Part shown: in pieces, positions 17,123 through 26,395 of the stretch
How positions within the stretch are numbered: the stretch's first letter is position 1
Layout: each line of letters starts with the position of its first letter
DNA from: Inquilinus ginsengisoli_B
Lineage (GTDB): Bacteria > Pseudomonadota > Alphaproteobacteria > DSM-16000 > Inquilinaceae
DNA length: 64,000 bases
Assembly (NCBI RefSeq): GCF_050434925.1
Contig: NZ_JBNDJK010000001.1
Location: forward strand, 8,308,001-8,372,000
Direction: 5' to 3'
The notes under the pieces: model-generated
Told to the model about the DNA's origin: nothing
The model's input: only the letters and a program-made list of their open reading frames with translations
Database searches by the model: none
Translations under genes and position numbers: made by a program

Positions 17123-19263
17123 GGCAGGGCGGCCTCGGTGACGGGAGAAGGATCGGTTGGCAGAATAGGCACAGCGGCTTCCGGCAGATCCAGAGCTTCC
17201 AGCGCCGCCTTTGCCGCCGGCAGGTCGCCGGCCGGCACGCGCAGCAGCAGCACGGCGCGGACCTGGCCGTCGGCGCCGCGGATCGGCCGCGCCGCCTCGG
17301 CAAGATCGGGACCCGCCTCGCCGGCCAGGACGGCGACGCGCTGCCCACCTTCGGCCCGGATCGCCGCCACCAGCTCGGGCAGCGTCAGCGAGGCGTCGCG
17401 TCGCGGCCGGGCATGGGCGGCCAGCAGCCAGCGCAGCCGGCGTTCCGGCAGCTCGGCGACCAGCAGGCGCCCGGCCAGGGTCCAGTTCACCGGGCTGCGG
17501 CCGCCGACCGCGATCGGCGGCACCGCGGGCGCGGCCCCGGGCGTGGCGCGGCCGAGGGCGATGGTGCAGCGCTCGCCATGCAGCACCGCCAGTGCCGCGG
17601 CCCCGCCCACCGACCGCGCCAGCCGGTCCAGCATCGGCTCGGCCGCGGCGGCAAGGTCGGCGATGCCGATCGCGGCGAAGCCGGCCGCCCGTGCCCGCGG
17701 CCCGGCGCGGATCCGGCCGCGGCCGCCGCGCTGCAGCAGCCCGTGCCCGGCCAGGGGACCCAGCAGGTCGTGCAGCGACGAGCGCGGCATCGCCACCGCC
17801 TCCAGCAAATCGGCGATGCCGGCCTCGCCGCCATGCGCCTTGAGCCAGACCAGGATGTCGAGCGTGCGCAGGATCGAGCGGGCACCGCCATCGGCCGCCG
17901 CGCCCTTGCCCACGGCGCCCCCCTTCCCTGGCGTGAAGCTCGTCGGGTCGTAATCCTCGCCCATGCCGTGGCCGAGGATCAGGCTGGGCGGCCGGTCCCA
18001 GCGCACATGGTCCTCGACGAAGACATCGGCGCGGACCGAGGCGGTCTCGCAGCCGCGGCTGATCACCAAGGGCGTGTGCACCTCGATCCGCCGCGGCAAG
18101 GTGCGGCCGGCCAGGATGTCGAGCCCGGCCTCGACCGAGCGGATGCCCATGGCCGGCGGGAAGTCCATCGCCGCCAGCTTGACGCCGTGCAGGATCGCCA
18201 GCTGGTAGACCGCATTCTGGTCGCCCCCGGTGTGCGGCGGCACGCGGCCGTCGCGGCCGGCATCGACCCAGGCCTGGATCGACCCGGCGCCGTGCAGGCC
18301 GCTGTCGCACCAGACGCCGTCGATGGCGTCACCCCAGCGCTCGATCAGCCCGGCCATGGCGCGGCGGCCGGCCGCGACCGTCATCTCGGTGTGCACCGTG
18401 TCGAGGATGCGGATGCCGGGCGCCAGCGCGAACACCTCGCGCGCCGCCCGGGACCGGCGCAGCAGCGGCCCGATCTCGGGGTCGCCGACCATCATCACCA
18501 CCGCGCCGCGGCCGCCCAGCGTCTCGACCAGCCACTGCGCCGGCAGCCTGCCGATGGCGGTGTCCGGCCCGACGACCTGGACCAGCGAATGCGACGTGTC
18601 GCCCAGCACCCGGTCGACCATGATCACCGGCAGCCCGGCAGCGCGGGCCCGGGCCAGGGCCGGCAGCAGCGCCTCGGTCTCCAGCGGGCTGACGATCAGC
18701 GCGTCGACGCCCATGGCCAGGAAGGCGTCGATGTCGCGCGCCTGGGCCGCCGCATCCTCATCGGCATGGGCGATTCGCAGCGCGGCGATGCGGTCGGCAT
18801 GCTCGGACGCGGCGAACTGGACGCCGTGGATCAGCCCCTGGCGCCAGAGATTGGCGCGGGAGCCGTTGGAGAAGCCGAAGACGTAAGGCGGCGGCCGGGC
18901 GAAGGGGCCGGCATCGACCAGCTCGGTGAAGCCCGGATTCCACAGGAAGGACCGGGCCGGGCCGGTCATGCCCTGCAGCCGCGGCCGGGATGCCGCGGCC
19001 GGCTGCGCCGCCTCGGCCTCCAGCGCCACCGCCAGGTCGAACCAGGCGGCGCCGAGCCGGACGGTGCCGCGCCGCGGCGCCTCCAGCCAGCCGGCGGCCA
19101 GCATCGGCCGCAGCACGGCGTAGAGGCTGGAGCGCGGCACGGCGAGCCCGTCGGCCAGGGCGGCGACCGTCGCCCCGCCGGTCGCCTCGATCAGCCGGTC
19201 GACGACCCCGAGCAGGACCTCGACGCCCGACTGGTGGGCACCCGATTGGCGCGGCCCCTCCAC
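17119..19263 (-). CDS. Composite regulator: HTH, sugar-binding domain, second HTH, IclR-like domain
   Basis: A 714-aa protein with an architecture I do not recognise. Residues about 12-75 are an IclR-type winged helix (AVPRSSLYAVLRPM). About 125-430 is a periplasmic-binding-protein fold of the ribose type (FGFSNGSRANLW, VDALIVSPLETEALL), alignable by eye with the importer's own binding protein two genes upstream. About 470-530 is a second IclR-type HTH with nearly the same recognition segment (AMPRSSLHDLLGPL). About 545-700 resembles an IclR effector domain. No signal peptide, so it is cytoplasmic. GTG start, 4 bp after the amidohydrolase stop. It probably controls its own operon in response to the imported sugar. 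Confidence 0.8.
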   Translation of the reverse strand: MEGPRQSGAHQSGVEVLLGVVDRLIEATGGATVAALADGLAVPRSSLYAVLRPMLAAGWLEAPRRGTVRLGAAWFDLAVALEAEAAQPAAASRPRLQGMTGPARSFLWNPGFTELVDAGPFARPPPYVFGFSNGSRANLWRQGLIHGVQFAASEHADRIAALRIAHADEDAAAQARDIDAFLAMGVDALIVSPLETEALLPALARARAAGLPVIMVDRVLGDTSHSLVQVVGPDTAIGRLPAQWLVETLGGRGAVVMMVGDPEIGPLLRRSRAAREVFALAPGIRILDTVHTEMTVAAGRRAMAGLIERWGDAIDGVWCDSGLHGAGSIQAWVDAGRDGRVPPHTGGDQNAVYQLAILHGVKLAAMDFPPAMGIRSVEAGLDILAGRTLPRRIEVHTPLVISRGCETASVRADVFVEDHVRWDRPPSLILGHGMGEDYDPTSFTPGKGGAVGKGAAADGGARSILRTLDILVWLKAHGGEAGIADLLEAVAMPRSSLHDLLGPLAGHGLLQRGGRGRIRAGPRARAAGFAAIGIADLAAAAEPMLDRLARSVGGAAALAVLHGERCTIALGRATPGAAPAVPPIAVGGRSPVNWTLAGRLLVAELPERRLRWLLAAHARPRRDASLTLPELVAAIRAEGGQRVAVLAGEAGPDLAEAARPIRGADGQVRAVLLLRVPAGDLPAAKAALEALDLPEAAVPILPTDPSPVTEAALP

Positions 19264-19267
19264 CGCG

Positions 19268-20539
19268 TCACTCGGCAGCGGCCCGCATCGCCCGGCGCGG
19301 CGACAGGCGGTGCATGGCGCCGTCCTTCATCACCATGCGGATGGCGCCGTGGTTGTGGATCAGGGCGATGTCCGCGAGCGGGTCGCCGTCGACCAGGATG
19401 AGATCGGCCAGGAAGCCCTCGCGCACCTGGCCCAGCCGGTCGCCCATGCCCATCAGCTCGCCGCCGATCCGGGTGGCGCATTGCAGCGCTTCGGACGGGG
19501 TGTAGCCGAACAGCTTGACGAAATGCTCGACGTCGCGGGCGTTGGTGCCCTGCGGCGTCCAGGCGAAGCCGTAATCGCCGCCGATGACGACGCGGATGCC
19601 GCGGCGGCGCATTTCGGCATAGGTGCGCTGGCTGGCCTCCAGGCACAGATGCATGCCCAGCTTGCGCGCCTTCTCCTCGTCGATGCCCCAGGGCCCGGCC
19701 TCGTGGATGGTGTTGTAGATCAGGCCGATGGCAGGGCCGACGAAGATCTGGTCCTTCTTCGCCTCCAGCATGTCCAGCGCCTCGGTGTCGGCCTGCTCGC
19801 AATGATAGATCACGTCGACCCCGGCGCGGATGGCGCGCTTCACCGCCTCGCTGGCCCGGGCATGGCAGTTCACGCGCCGGCCGAAATCATGCGCCGCCTC
19901 CACCGCGGCGGTGACCTCGGACTGCGACATCACCGACATGCCGCCCTTGGCCGGGTCGACGAAATCGTCGCCGGAGATGTTGATCTTGATGTTGTCGACA
20001 TCCTCGCGGATGCAGATGCGGACGGCGCGGCGGACCTCCTCCGGCCCGTCGCAGACCATGCCGAAGCTGGCGCGGGCCAGGTGCAGCCGGGTCTCGTCGC
20101 CGAGGCCACCGGTCACCGTGATCTCCGGGCTGGCCGCACGGATGCGCGGGCCCTTCAGCCGGCCCTGGTTGACCTTGTCGCGGATCACCACGTCCAGCCG
20201 GGTCTTGGCGCTGGCCGCCGAGTAGCAGCTGGTGAAGCCGTGGTCGAGCAGCAGCTCGGCGTTCCACATCGTCTCCAGCACATGCTCCTCGGTCGGGATG
20301 TCGCCGAGATCGGTGTTGCGGGCGGCGCCGCAGAAGGACAGGTGGGCGTGGCCCTCGACCAGCCCCGGCAGCAGCGTGGCGCCGCCGCCGTCGACCGCCT
20401 CGCAGCCGCCGGCATCGAGCCGCTCCGAGGCCGGGGCCACGGCATGGATGCGGTCGCCGCGGACCACGACCTGGCCGGGATAAGGGTCGCGGCCACTGCC
20501 GTCCCAGATCATCGCGCCGGTGATGTGATAATCGCCCAT
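19268..20539 (-). CDS. Metal-dependent amidohydrolase (imidazolonepropionase/prolidase-like)
   Basis: A 423-aa amidohydrolase-superfamily enzyme. An N-terminal beta segment (GAMIWDGSGRDPYPG) is followed by the metal motif GHAHLSF, a candidate carboxylated-Lys region, His residues in NCHARASEAV and YHCEQAD, and the closing GGDYGFAWTPQG with its Asp. The C-terminal FLADLILVDGDPL is typical of the superfamily. ATG at 20539 is preceded by GGAGG; the open frame continues upstream only across the intergenic hairpin. It lies between the binding-protein gene and the regulator in one transcription unit. It likely opens a cyclic amide, imide or lactone in the substrate; exact chemistry unknown. Confidence 0.82.
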   Translation of the reverse strand: MGDYHITGAMIWDGSGRDPYPGQVVVRGDRIHAVAPASERLDAGGCEAVDGGGATLLPGLVEGHAHLSFCGAARNTDLGDIPTEEHVLETMWNAELLLDHGFTSCYSAASAKTRLDVVIRDKVNQGRLKGPRIRAASPEITVTGGLGDETRLHLARASFGMVCDGPEEVRRAVRICIREDVDNIKINISGDDFVDPAKGGMSVMSQSEVTAAVEAAHDFGRRVNCHARASEAVKRAIRAGVDVIYHCEQADTEALDMLEAKKDQIFVGPAIGLIYNTIHEAGPWGIDEEKARKLGMHLCLEASQRTYAEMRRRGIRVVIGGDYGFAWTPQGTNARDVEHFVKLFGYTPSEALQCATRIGGELMGMGDRLGQVREGFLADLILVDGDPLADIALIHNHGAIRMVMKDGAMHRLSPRRAMRAAAE

Positions 20540-20557
20540 GGGATCCTCCGGTGGCTG

Positions 20558-20580
20558 AGGGGCGGGCCGAGCCCGCCCCT
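20558..20580 (-). terminator. Intercistronic GC hairpin after the binding-protein gene
   Basis: A perfect 10-bp stem (20558-20567 with 20571-20580) and a 3-base loop, just after the binding-protein stop and before the amidohydrolase RBS. There is no T-run, so full termination is doubtful. It may stabilise the upstream message so that binding protein exceeds downstream enzymes. Confidence 0.55.
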
Positions 20581-20589
20581 GCGCGTTGC

Positions 20590-21720
20590 CTATTTGCCGA
20601 TCCATCTTTGCGGATAGTCCGGCATGCCCTCGCAGCCACACATCGCGTAATGCAGCGGCGGCATCTTGTCGTTGACGTACTTGTCCAGGTTTTCGGCCGT
20701 GATCGTCGGCTGCGGCAGCGACCAGGCCGGGCCCGGCACCGGCTCGCCCTTCAGGATGCGCAGTGCCGCGATCACCGGGGTGCGCCACTGATAGGTCGGA
20801 TAGGTCGGCGCCAGCGCCTTCATGCCCGACTGCTTCCACTTCTGCAGGAAGTCCTGCTGGTCCTCGCCGGTGACGATCGGCATGTCCATGCCCTGGTCCT
20901 CGAACGCCTCGATGGCGGCGACGCTGGTGGCGCCGGCATCCATCCACACGGCGTCGAGCTTGCCGACCCGGGTCAGGGTGTCCTCGACGATCGACTTGGT
21001 CTTGGCCCGGTCGCCATCGGTGAACTCGGCGCCCACCACCTCGATGCCCTTCTCGTCGAAGATCCGCTTGGCCGCGGCCCAGCGGTTCTCCAGCACGTCG
21101 ACGCCGGGCAGGATGCGCAGCGCCAGCACCTTGCCGCCCTTCGGCACATTGGCGGCGATGTATTCGGCCGCGGCGATGCCGAAGGCGTAGCCGCCGATCG
21201 GCTTGATCACGGTGACCGGGCAGTCGGTCAGCACGCCGCGGTCGAACACGATGACCGGCACCTGCTTACACGCCTCCTCCACCGCCGGGGTCAGCGCCGC
21301 GGTGGTGTTGGGCGACACGATCAGCGCGTCGCAATTGCCGCTGGCCAGCATCGCCTTGATGTCGGAGATCTGCTTGTCGTCCTTGCCCTCGGCATCGGCC
21401 ACGGTGAAGGCGGCGATGTCCGCCTTGTGCAGGGCGACCTCGGCCTGCATCGTGGTCCAGCCGACCACGCGCCACGGGTTGCCGACCCCGGCGTTGGAGA
21501 AGCACAGCTTGTACGGCCCGGCCTTCTTGTATTTGGCGGTGTCGACCATCTGGCTGCCGTAGTGCTGCTCCCACGGCTTGTCGGCCGGGCCTTCCGCCTT
21601 GGCCGACATCAGCGCCCGCTGGGCCTCGAACTCCTTCGGATCATCGAAGCTCTGCGCCTGGACCGTGCCGGCCGCCAGGGCCAGCAGGGCTGCGGTGCCG
21701 ATCATCATCCCGATATGCAT
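20590..21720 (-). CDS. Ribose-type ABC importer, substrate-binding protein
   Basis: A 376-aa periplasmic sugar-binding protein (Peripla_BP_4 fold). The signal peptide ends near residue 22 (TVQAQS). The mature part begins YKLCFSNAGVGNPWR and contains the hinge-side segments CDALIVSPNT, PVIVFDRGV and VWMDAGATSV. SD GGGAGG lies before the ATG. It delivers ligand to the two permeases encoded just upstream in the same operon. Its pocket is echoed in the regulator's own binding domain. Three Cys (CGCEG region) near the C-terminus are unusual for the family. The ligand is probably a sugar or cyclitol derivative. Confidence 0.88.
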   Translation of the reverse strand: MHIGMMIGTAALLALAAGTVQAQSFDDPKEFEAQRALMSAKAEGPADKPWEQHYGSQMVDTAKYKKAGPYKLCFSNAGVGNPWRVVGWTTMQAEVALHKADIAAFTVADAEGKDDKQISDIKAMLASGNCDALIVSPNTTAALTPAVEEACKQVPVIVFDRGVLTDCPVTVIKPIGGYAFGIAAAEYIAANVPKGGKVLALRILPGVDVLENRWAAAKRIFDEKGIEVVGAEFTDGDRAKTKSIVEDTLTRVGKLDAVWMDAGATSVAAIEAFEDQGMDMPIVTGEDQQDFLQKWKQSGMKALAPTYPTYQWRTPVIAALRILKGEPVPGPAWSLPQPTITAENLDKYVNDKMPPLHYAMCGCEGMPDYPQRWIGK

Positions 21721-21765
21721 TGGCGTTCCTCCCCTATCGTTCTGGTTCTTGAAATGATCGTGGAG

Positions 21766-22773
21766 CTAGGCCCCTCCCCTGCGGCGGCGCCAGACGCTCC
21801 AGCCGACGGCGCCGATCAGGATCAGCCCCTGGGCCGCGTCGCGCAGCGGCTTGGGCAGGCCGATCAGGTTGAGCAGGGTGAACAAGGCGGACAGGCTGAG
21901 CGCCCCGGCCACGGCGCCGGGCACGGTGCCGCGGCCGCCGAGCAGCTGGGCGCCGCCGATCACGATCGCGGCGATCGCCTGCAGCTCGTAGCCGTCGCCG
22001 ACATTGGTCGACACCCCGGCGAAGCCGCCGAGCAGGATGCCGGCGGTGACAGCCGACAGGGCGGAGACGACGAAGGCGATGGTGCGCACCAGCCGCACCC
22101 GCGTCCCCGCCAGCTCCGCCGCCCGCGGATTGTCGCCGACCGCCAGCAGCAGGCGCCCCAGCACGGTGCCGTGCATCAGCCACCACAGCAGCGCCACCGC
22201 CACCACCGCGACCACCACCGCCAGCGGCAGCAGGTCGATCCCCGGCAGGCCGCGCCAGGTCAGCCGGCCGAAGTCGCGGAAATTGTCGGGCAGGTAGCCC
22301 TGTGGCGACCCGCCGGACCAGGCCAGGGCGATGCCCTTCAGCGCCAGCAGCATGCCCAGCGTGGTGATGATCGACGGCACCTTCAGCCAGGACACCACCA
22401 GCCCGTTGAACAGGCCGACGGCGAGGCCGATGCCGTAGACCAGCGCGATCACCCACCAGGTCTGCGCCGGGTCGCCCTGGATCAGCAGCGACGACGCCAT
22501 CACCACCAGCGTGATCAGCGACCCGACCGACAGGTCGAAGCCGCCGACGACGATGACGAACAGCTGCCCGGCGGCCAGGATCACCAGCGGCGCCGCCCGG
22601 CGCAGGAAGTTCATGTAGCCCTGCGGCTCCAGGAAGGCCGGGCTGGCCACGGCGATCGCGACCAGCAGCGCGATCAGCACCCAATAGGCCGGGCGGATCG
22701 CGGCCAGGCGGCGCAGTGGCGACGGCATGGCCTTCGCGGGGGCGATCGGGCGCGGCTCCGTGGTTTCGATCAT
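21766..22773 (-). CDS. Ribose-type ABC importer, permease (RbsC-like)
   Basis: A 335-aa membrane protein of the BPD_transp_2 family with about 8-10 helices. The motifs GGFDLSVGSL near residue 80 and AIVIGGAQLLGGRGTVPG near 260 are diagnostic for RbsC/XylH-type permeases. The start ATG overlaps the stop of the paired permease gene by 4 bp. It forms the channel with that second permease, energised by the double-domain ATPase two genes upstream. Confidence 0.9.
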   Translation of the reverse strand: MIETTEPRPIAPAKAMPSPLRRLAAIRPAYWVLIALLVAIAVASPAFLEPQGYMNFLRRAAPLVILAAGQLFVIVVGGFDLSVGSLITLVVMASSLLIQGDPAQTWWVIALVYGIGLAVGLFNGLVVSWLKVPSIITTLGMLLALKGIALAWSGGSPQGYLPDNFRDFGRLTWRGLPGIDLLPLAVVVAVVAVALLWWLMHGTVLGRLLLAVGDNPRAAELAGTRVRLVRTIAFVVSALSAVTAGILLGGFAGVSTNVGDGYELQAIAAIVIGGAQLLGGRGTVPGAVAGALSLSALFTLLNLIGLPKPLRDAAQGLILIGAVGWSVWRRRRGGA

Positions 22774-23750
22774 GCCACGTGCCCCCGCGTGCGATAGGCA
22801 TAAACCGCGACCGCTGCGATGACGATGCCGCCGCGCAGCACCTGTTTCACGAAGGCGTCGATGCCGACCATGGTGAACACGGCGTCGAGCGTGCCGAACA
22901 GGATCACTCCGGCCAGCGTGCCCCAGACGCCGCCGCGGCCGCCGGCCAGGATGGTGCCGCCGATCACCACCACAGCGATGGATTCGAGGTCGTAGAGCCC
23001 GTCGCGCCCGACCCAGGGGGCGCCGGAGCGCAGGCGGCTGGCAAGGTAGAGCCCGGTCAGCCCGGCGGCGAGGCTGCAGATCACATGCGCCGCCAGCGTC
23101 ACCCGGTGGGTGTGGATGCCGGCCAGCCGTGCCCCGTCCGGGTTGCCGCCGGTGGCGTAGAGATGGGCGCCGAAGCGGGTCGAGCGCAGCACGAAGGCGG
23201 CGCAGCCGGTCAGCACGAACAGCCCGATCACCGGATAGGGCACCGGCCCGACCTGGCCGTAGGCGAAGACCTGGAAGCTTTCCGGCACCGAACCGGCGAA
23301 GTTTTGGAACGAGGCGCTGAGCAGCCCCTGCAGCACCAGCCCGACGCCGAGCGTGGCGATCAGCGGGTTGATCTCCAGCCGCGTCACCAGCAGGCCGTTG
23401 ACCGCCCCGACCAGGGCCGAGATGGCGAGCACCGCGGCCACCGCCGGCAGCATCATCGCCGGGTCGCCCTGCATCATCCAGGACGACATCACCGCGGCGA
23501 CGCTGACCAGGTTGGCCACCGACAGGTCGATCGACCGCGCCAGGATGACGAAGGTCTGGCCCAGCGCCACCAGCCCCAGCGCCACCACCCGCTCCAGCAC
23601 CGCGATCACGCCGTCGGCCGACAGCTGCGCCGACTGGCCGGTGGCCAGGGCGGTGGCGGCGAAGCCGATGGCCGAGGCCGCGATCAGGATCAGCGGCACC
23701 GGCAGCTCGGCGCGGCGGCGCGGCCGCCCGGTGGTGGCGATCGCGCTCAT
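22770..23750 (-). CDS. Ribose-type ABC importer, second permease
   Basis: A 326-aa membrane protein of the same family as its downstream neighbour, with ARSIDLSVANLVS and AVVVIGGTILAGGRGGVWG in the diagnostic positions. Systems with two different RbsC-like permeases form a heterodimeric channel, as in the AI-2 and rhamnose importers (family knowledge). Its ATG overlaps the ATPase stop by 4 bp, so the genes are translationally coupled. Confidence 0.9.
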   Translation of the reverse strand: MSAIATTGRPRRRAELPVPLILIAASAIGFAATALATGQSAQLSADGVIAVLERVVALGLVALGQTFVILARSIDLSVANLVSVAAVMSSWMMQGDPAMMLPAVAAVLAISALVGAVNGLLVTRLEINPLIATLGVGLVLQGLLSASFQNFAGSVPESFQVFAYGQVGPVPYPVIGLFVLTGCAAFVLRSTRFGAHLYATGGNPDGARLAGIHTHRVTLAAHVICSLAAGLTGLYLASRLRSGAPWVGRDGLYDLESIAVVVIGGTILAGGRGGVWGTLAGVILFGTLDAVFTMVGIDAFVKQVLRGGIVIAAVAVYAYRTRGHVA

Positions 23751-25282
23751 ACCGCCCCCAACGCCGCGACCGCCCCACCAGGGAGGTCATAGCGGTGGCC
23801 GGTGGCCAGCGCCATGACCTCCTCCTCGGTCGCGCCGCCCGGCCGCTCGCCGACGATGCGGCCGGCCCGCATCACCAGGATGCGGTCGGCCAGGCCCAGC
23901 GCCTCGGGCAGGTCGGAGGTGGCGACCAGGATGCCGCGGCCGCGAGCGGCGAAGTCGCGCATCAGCCGGTAGATCGCGGCCTTGGCGGCGACGTCGACGC
24001 CGCGGGTCGGCTCGGCGAAGACCAGCAGCTGCGGGTCGCAGGCCAGCCAGCGCGCCAGGATCGCCTTCTGCTGGTTGCCGCCGGACAGCAGCCGGATTTC
24101 CTGCTCCCAGCTCACCGCCCGGACATCGACGGCGGACAGAATGCCGTCGATTGCCGCCGCCCCCACCGCCCTGCCGTTCGGCCGGGAAAACAGCCCGGCC
24201 AGGCCGCGGCGGGCCAGCAGGCCGTTGTCGCGCACCGACTGCATCAGCGCCAGGCCGTCGCGCTTGCGGTCCTCCGGCACCAGGCCGAGTCCCAGCGACA
24301 GAGCGGCCCGCACCGAGCCGGGCCGCGCCTCCTTCGCCTCGATCCACATCCGGCCGCTGAGGAACGGCTCGGCCCCGACCACGGCGCGCGCCAGGGCCGT
24401 CTTGCCGGACCCTTCCAGCCCGGCGACGGCGACGATCTCGCCACGCCGCACCGTGAGATCGATATCGGCCAGCAGCGCATTGCCGCCGCCCTCGACCCGC
24501 AGCACCGGGTCGCCGGGCGGGTCCGCCGGCCGCGGCGGGTAATAGTCGCTGAGCGGCCGGCCGACCATCAGCCGCACCACCTCGTCCGCCCCGGTCTCGG
24601 CCCGCCGGCGGGTGGCGACGTGGCGCCCATCCTTCAGCATGGTGATGGTGTCGGCAATGGCGAACACCTCCGGCATCCGGTGCGAGATGTAGACCACGGC
24701 GACGCCGGCCTCTTTCAGGCTGCGCACCAGTTGCAACAGCCGCGCCGCCTCGACGTCGTCCAGGGCCGCTGTCGGTTCGTCCATCACCAGGATGCGGGCA
24801 TCGACCGCCAGCGCCTTGGCGATCTCCACCGTCTGCTGCTCGGCGATGGTCAGGTCGCGCGCGGGCATGTTCGGGTCGAGGTCGGAGGACAGCCGGTCCA
24901 GCAGCGACCGCGCGCCGGCGCGCATCGCCGCGCGGTCGAGCCGGAAGCGGCGCACCGGCTCGATGCCGAGATGGATGTTCTCGGCCACGCTGCGGTCGGG
25001 CAGCAGGCTCAGCTCCTGGTGGATGATGCTGATGCCGGCGGCGCGGGCGGCGGCGGGGTGGGCGAAGCGCACCGCCGCGCCGTCGACCAGGATCTCGCCG
25101 GCATCCGGCGCATAGACGCCGCCCAGCACCTTCATCAGGGTCGACTTGCCGGCGCCGTTCTCGCCGCACAACGCATGGATCTCGCCGGCCCGGCAGGCGA
25201 AAGACACGCCGTCGAGCGCGACCACGCCGGGGAAGACCTTGCGGATGCCTCGCATCTCGAAGCGCGGGGCGGCATCGCTCAT
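23747..25282 (-). CDS. Ribose-type ABC importer, double-domain ATPase (RbsA-like)
   Basis: A 511-aa ATPase with two nucleotide-binding domains. Domain 1 has Walker A GENGAGKST (about 40) and Walker B ILVMDEPTAALD, but its signature position reads LTIAEQQ instead of LSGGQ. Domain 2 has a loosened Walker A (GLEGSGKT, about 285) and signature LLSGGNQQ, with Walker B LLVFAEPTRGVD. This asymmetry is normal for RbsA/XylG proteins. ATG at 25282 was chosen, 28 codons inside the longest frame, because the longer form overlaps the isomerase gene; it overlaps that stop by 4 bp. Confidence 0.9.
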   Translation of the reverse strand: MSDAAPRFEMRGIRKVFPGVVALDGVSFACRAGEIHALCGENGAGKSTLMKVLGGVYAPDAGEILVDGAAVRFAHPAAARAAGISIIHQELSLLPDRSVAENIHLGIEPVRRFRLDRAAMRAGARSLLDRLSSDLDPNMPARDLTIAEQQTVEIAKALAVDARILVMDEPTAALDDVEAARLLQLVRSLKEAGVAVVYISHRMPEVFAIADTITMLKDGRHVATRRRAETGADEVVRLMVGRPLSDYYPPRPADPPGDPVLRVEGGGNALLADIDLTVRRGEIVAVAGLEGSGKTALARAVVGAEPFLSGRMWIEAKEARPGSVRAALSLGLGLVPEDRKRDGLALMQSVRDNGLLARRGLAGLFSRPNGRAVGAAAIDGILSAVDVRAVSWEQEIRLLSGGNQQKAILARWLACDPQLLVFAEPTRGVDVAAKAAIYRLMRDFAARGRGILVATSDLPEALGLADRILVMRAGRIVGERPGGATEEEVMALATGHRYDLPGGAVAALGAV

Positions 25283-26131
25283 GCCGCTTCCTCCCATTCG
25301 CGCCGGATCAGGGTGATGGATTCTCCGAGCAGCGTGTCGAGATCCGGAAACAGGTCGCGCCACACCCGGGTGGCGGCGGCGAGGTCGGGCAGCGCCCGGC
25401 CGAAGGCCTCGACCGTCAGCCAGCCGTCATAGCCGATGCCGCGCAGGGCCCTCAGGGTCGCCGCGAACGGCACATGGCCCCGGCCGGGGATGCCGCGATC
25501 ATTCTCCGACAAATGGACATGGGTGATGCCGGCGGCATGGGCGGCGATGACGCCGACCGGGTCGCGCTCCTCGATATTGGCGTGGAAGGTGTCGTACATG
25601 AAGCCGAAATTCGGGTGCCCGACCCGGACGCGCAGCCGCTCCGCCTGCTCCATCGTGTTCAGGGCGTAGCATTCGAAGCGGTTCACCGCTTCGATCGACA
25701 GATGGATCCCCGCCTCCTGCGCCCGGCCGGCGGCCCAGCGCAGCGCCTCGGCCAGGTTGGCCAGCTCGTCCTCGGTCGGCCCGGAGCCCGAGAACACGCC
25801 GAGCGGCGAATGGTACGGCCCGCCCATCACCGTGGCGCCCAGCGCGTGGCCGCAATCGATCGCCCAGGCCAGCCGGTCGCGGGCGCGGCGGCGGACGCCC
25901 GAGTCCGCGCTCATCGGGCTGTGGTCGAGGTCGGGGATGATGGTGGTGTAGGTGCGGGCCAGGCCGAGCTCGTCCAGCACGCGGCCCAGGGGCGGCGCAA
26001 TCGGCCTCGGTCCCGGCCATGACCGGCACCTCGACGCCGTCATAGCCGTGGCGCTTCAGGGATTCGAGCACCGGGCGGTCGGCGGGCGAGATCGCCCCTC
26101 CGACCACCAGCAGGTTGAAGCCGATTTGCAA
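25279..26131 (-). pseudogene. Sugar 3-epimerase / TIM-barrel isomerase with a one-base frameshift
   Basis: Family features of D-tagatose/D-psicose 3-epimerases are clear: IEAVNRFECY (catalytic Glu), FMYDTFHANIEE, HLSENDRGIPGRGH and the final VEAFGR (second Glu). The N-terminus (LQIGFNLLVVGG ... VMAGTEAD) is in one frame and the rest (LGRVLDELGLA onward) in another, needing removal of one base near 25989-26000. A G4 run at 25989-25992 is the likely spot. The TTG start at 26131 is supported by GGGAGG five to six bases upstream. All downstream residues are intact, so this is either a recent mutation, a sequencing error or programmed slippage. First gene of the minus-strand sugar operon. Confidence 0.75.
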
Positions 26132-26316
26132 GCGTTCCTCCCGGTTCCGAGCTCGTGGCCATCGCCCGCGCCCTGGATCTGTTTTCCCGAAGGATGAGGT
26201 TCCCCCGCCGCCGGCGTCAACGCAGCGGCGCGGACCGATGTCCGATATTCTGGACAATCAGCGCCTGAACGATCGATCAGGCATAACATCCTAGTTAGTA
26301 TATGCTGACCGGCAAC

Positions 26317-26331
26317 CGGTAACGCACCTCA
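26317..26331 (+). promoter_or_regulatory. 15-base motif, copy 1 (candidate operator)
   Basis: CGGTAACGCACCTCA; matches 14 of 15 bases with the copy at 26396-26410, start-to-start distance 79 bp. Preceded by GGCAAC, giving a partial CCGG-centred palindrome (AACCGGTAAC). A LacI-type or the composite regulator encoded nearby could bind here (inference). Confidence 0.5.
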
Positions 26332-26395
26332 TTCATTCATGCTCAGTCGAAAGTAATCCCTACTCAGATTCATCATTGAAGCCGAAAATTGAAAT

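Noticed and set aside
17123..18310. N-terminal extension of the alpha/beta hydrolase to 676 aa
   Set aside because: The extension is a shadow of the composite regulator; the hydrolase family starts at the ATG at 17122.
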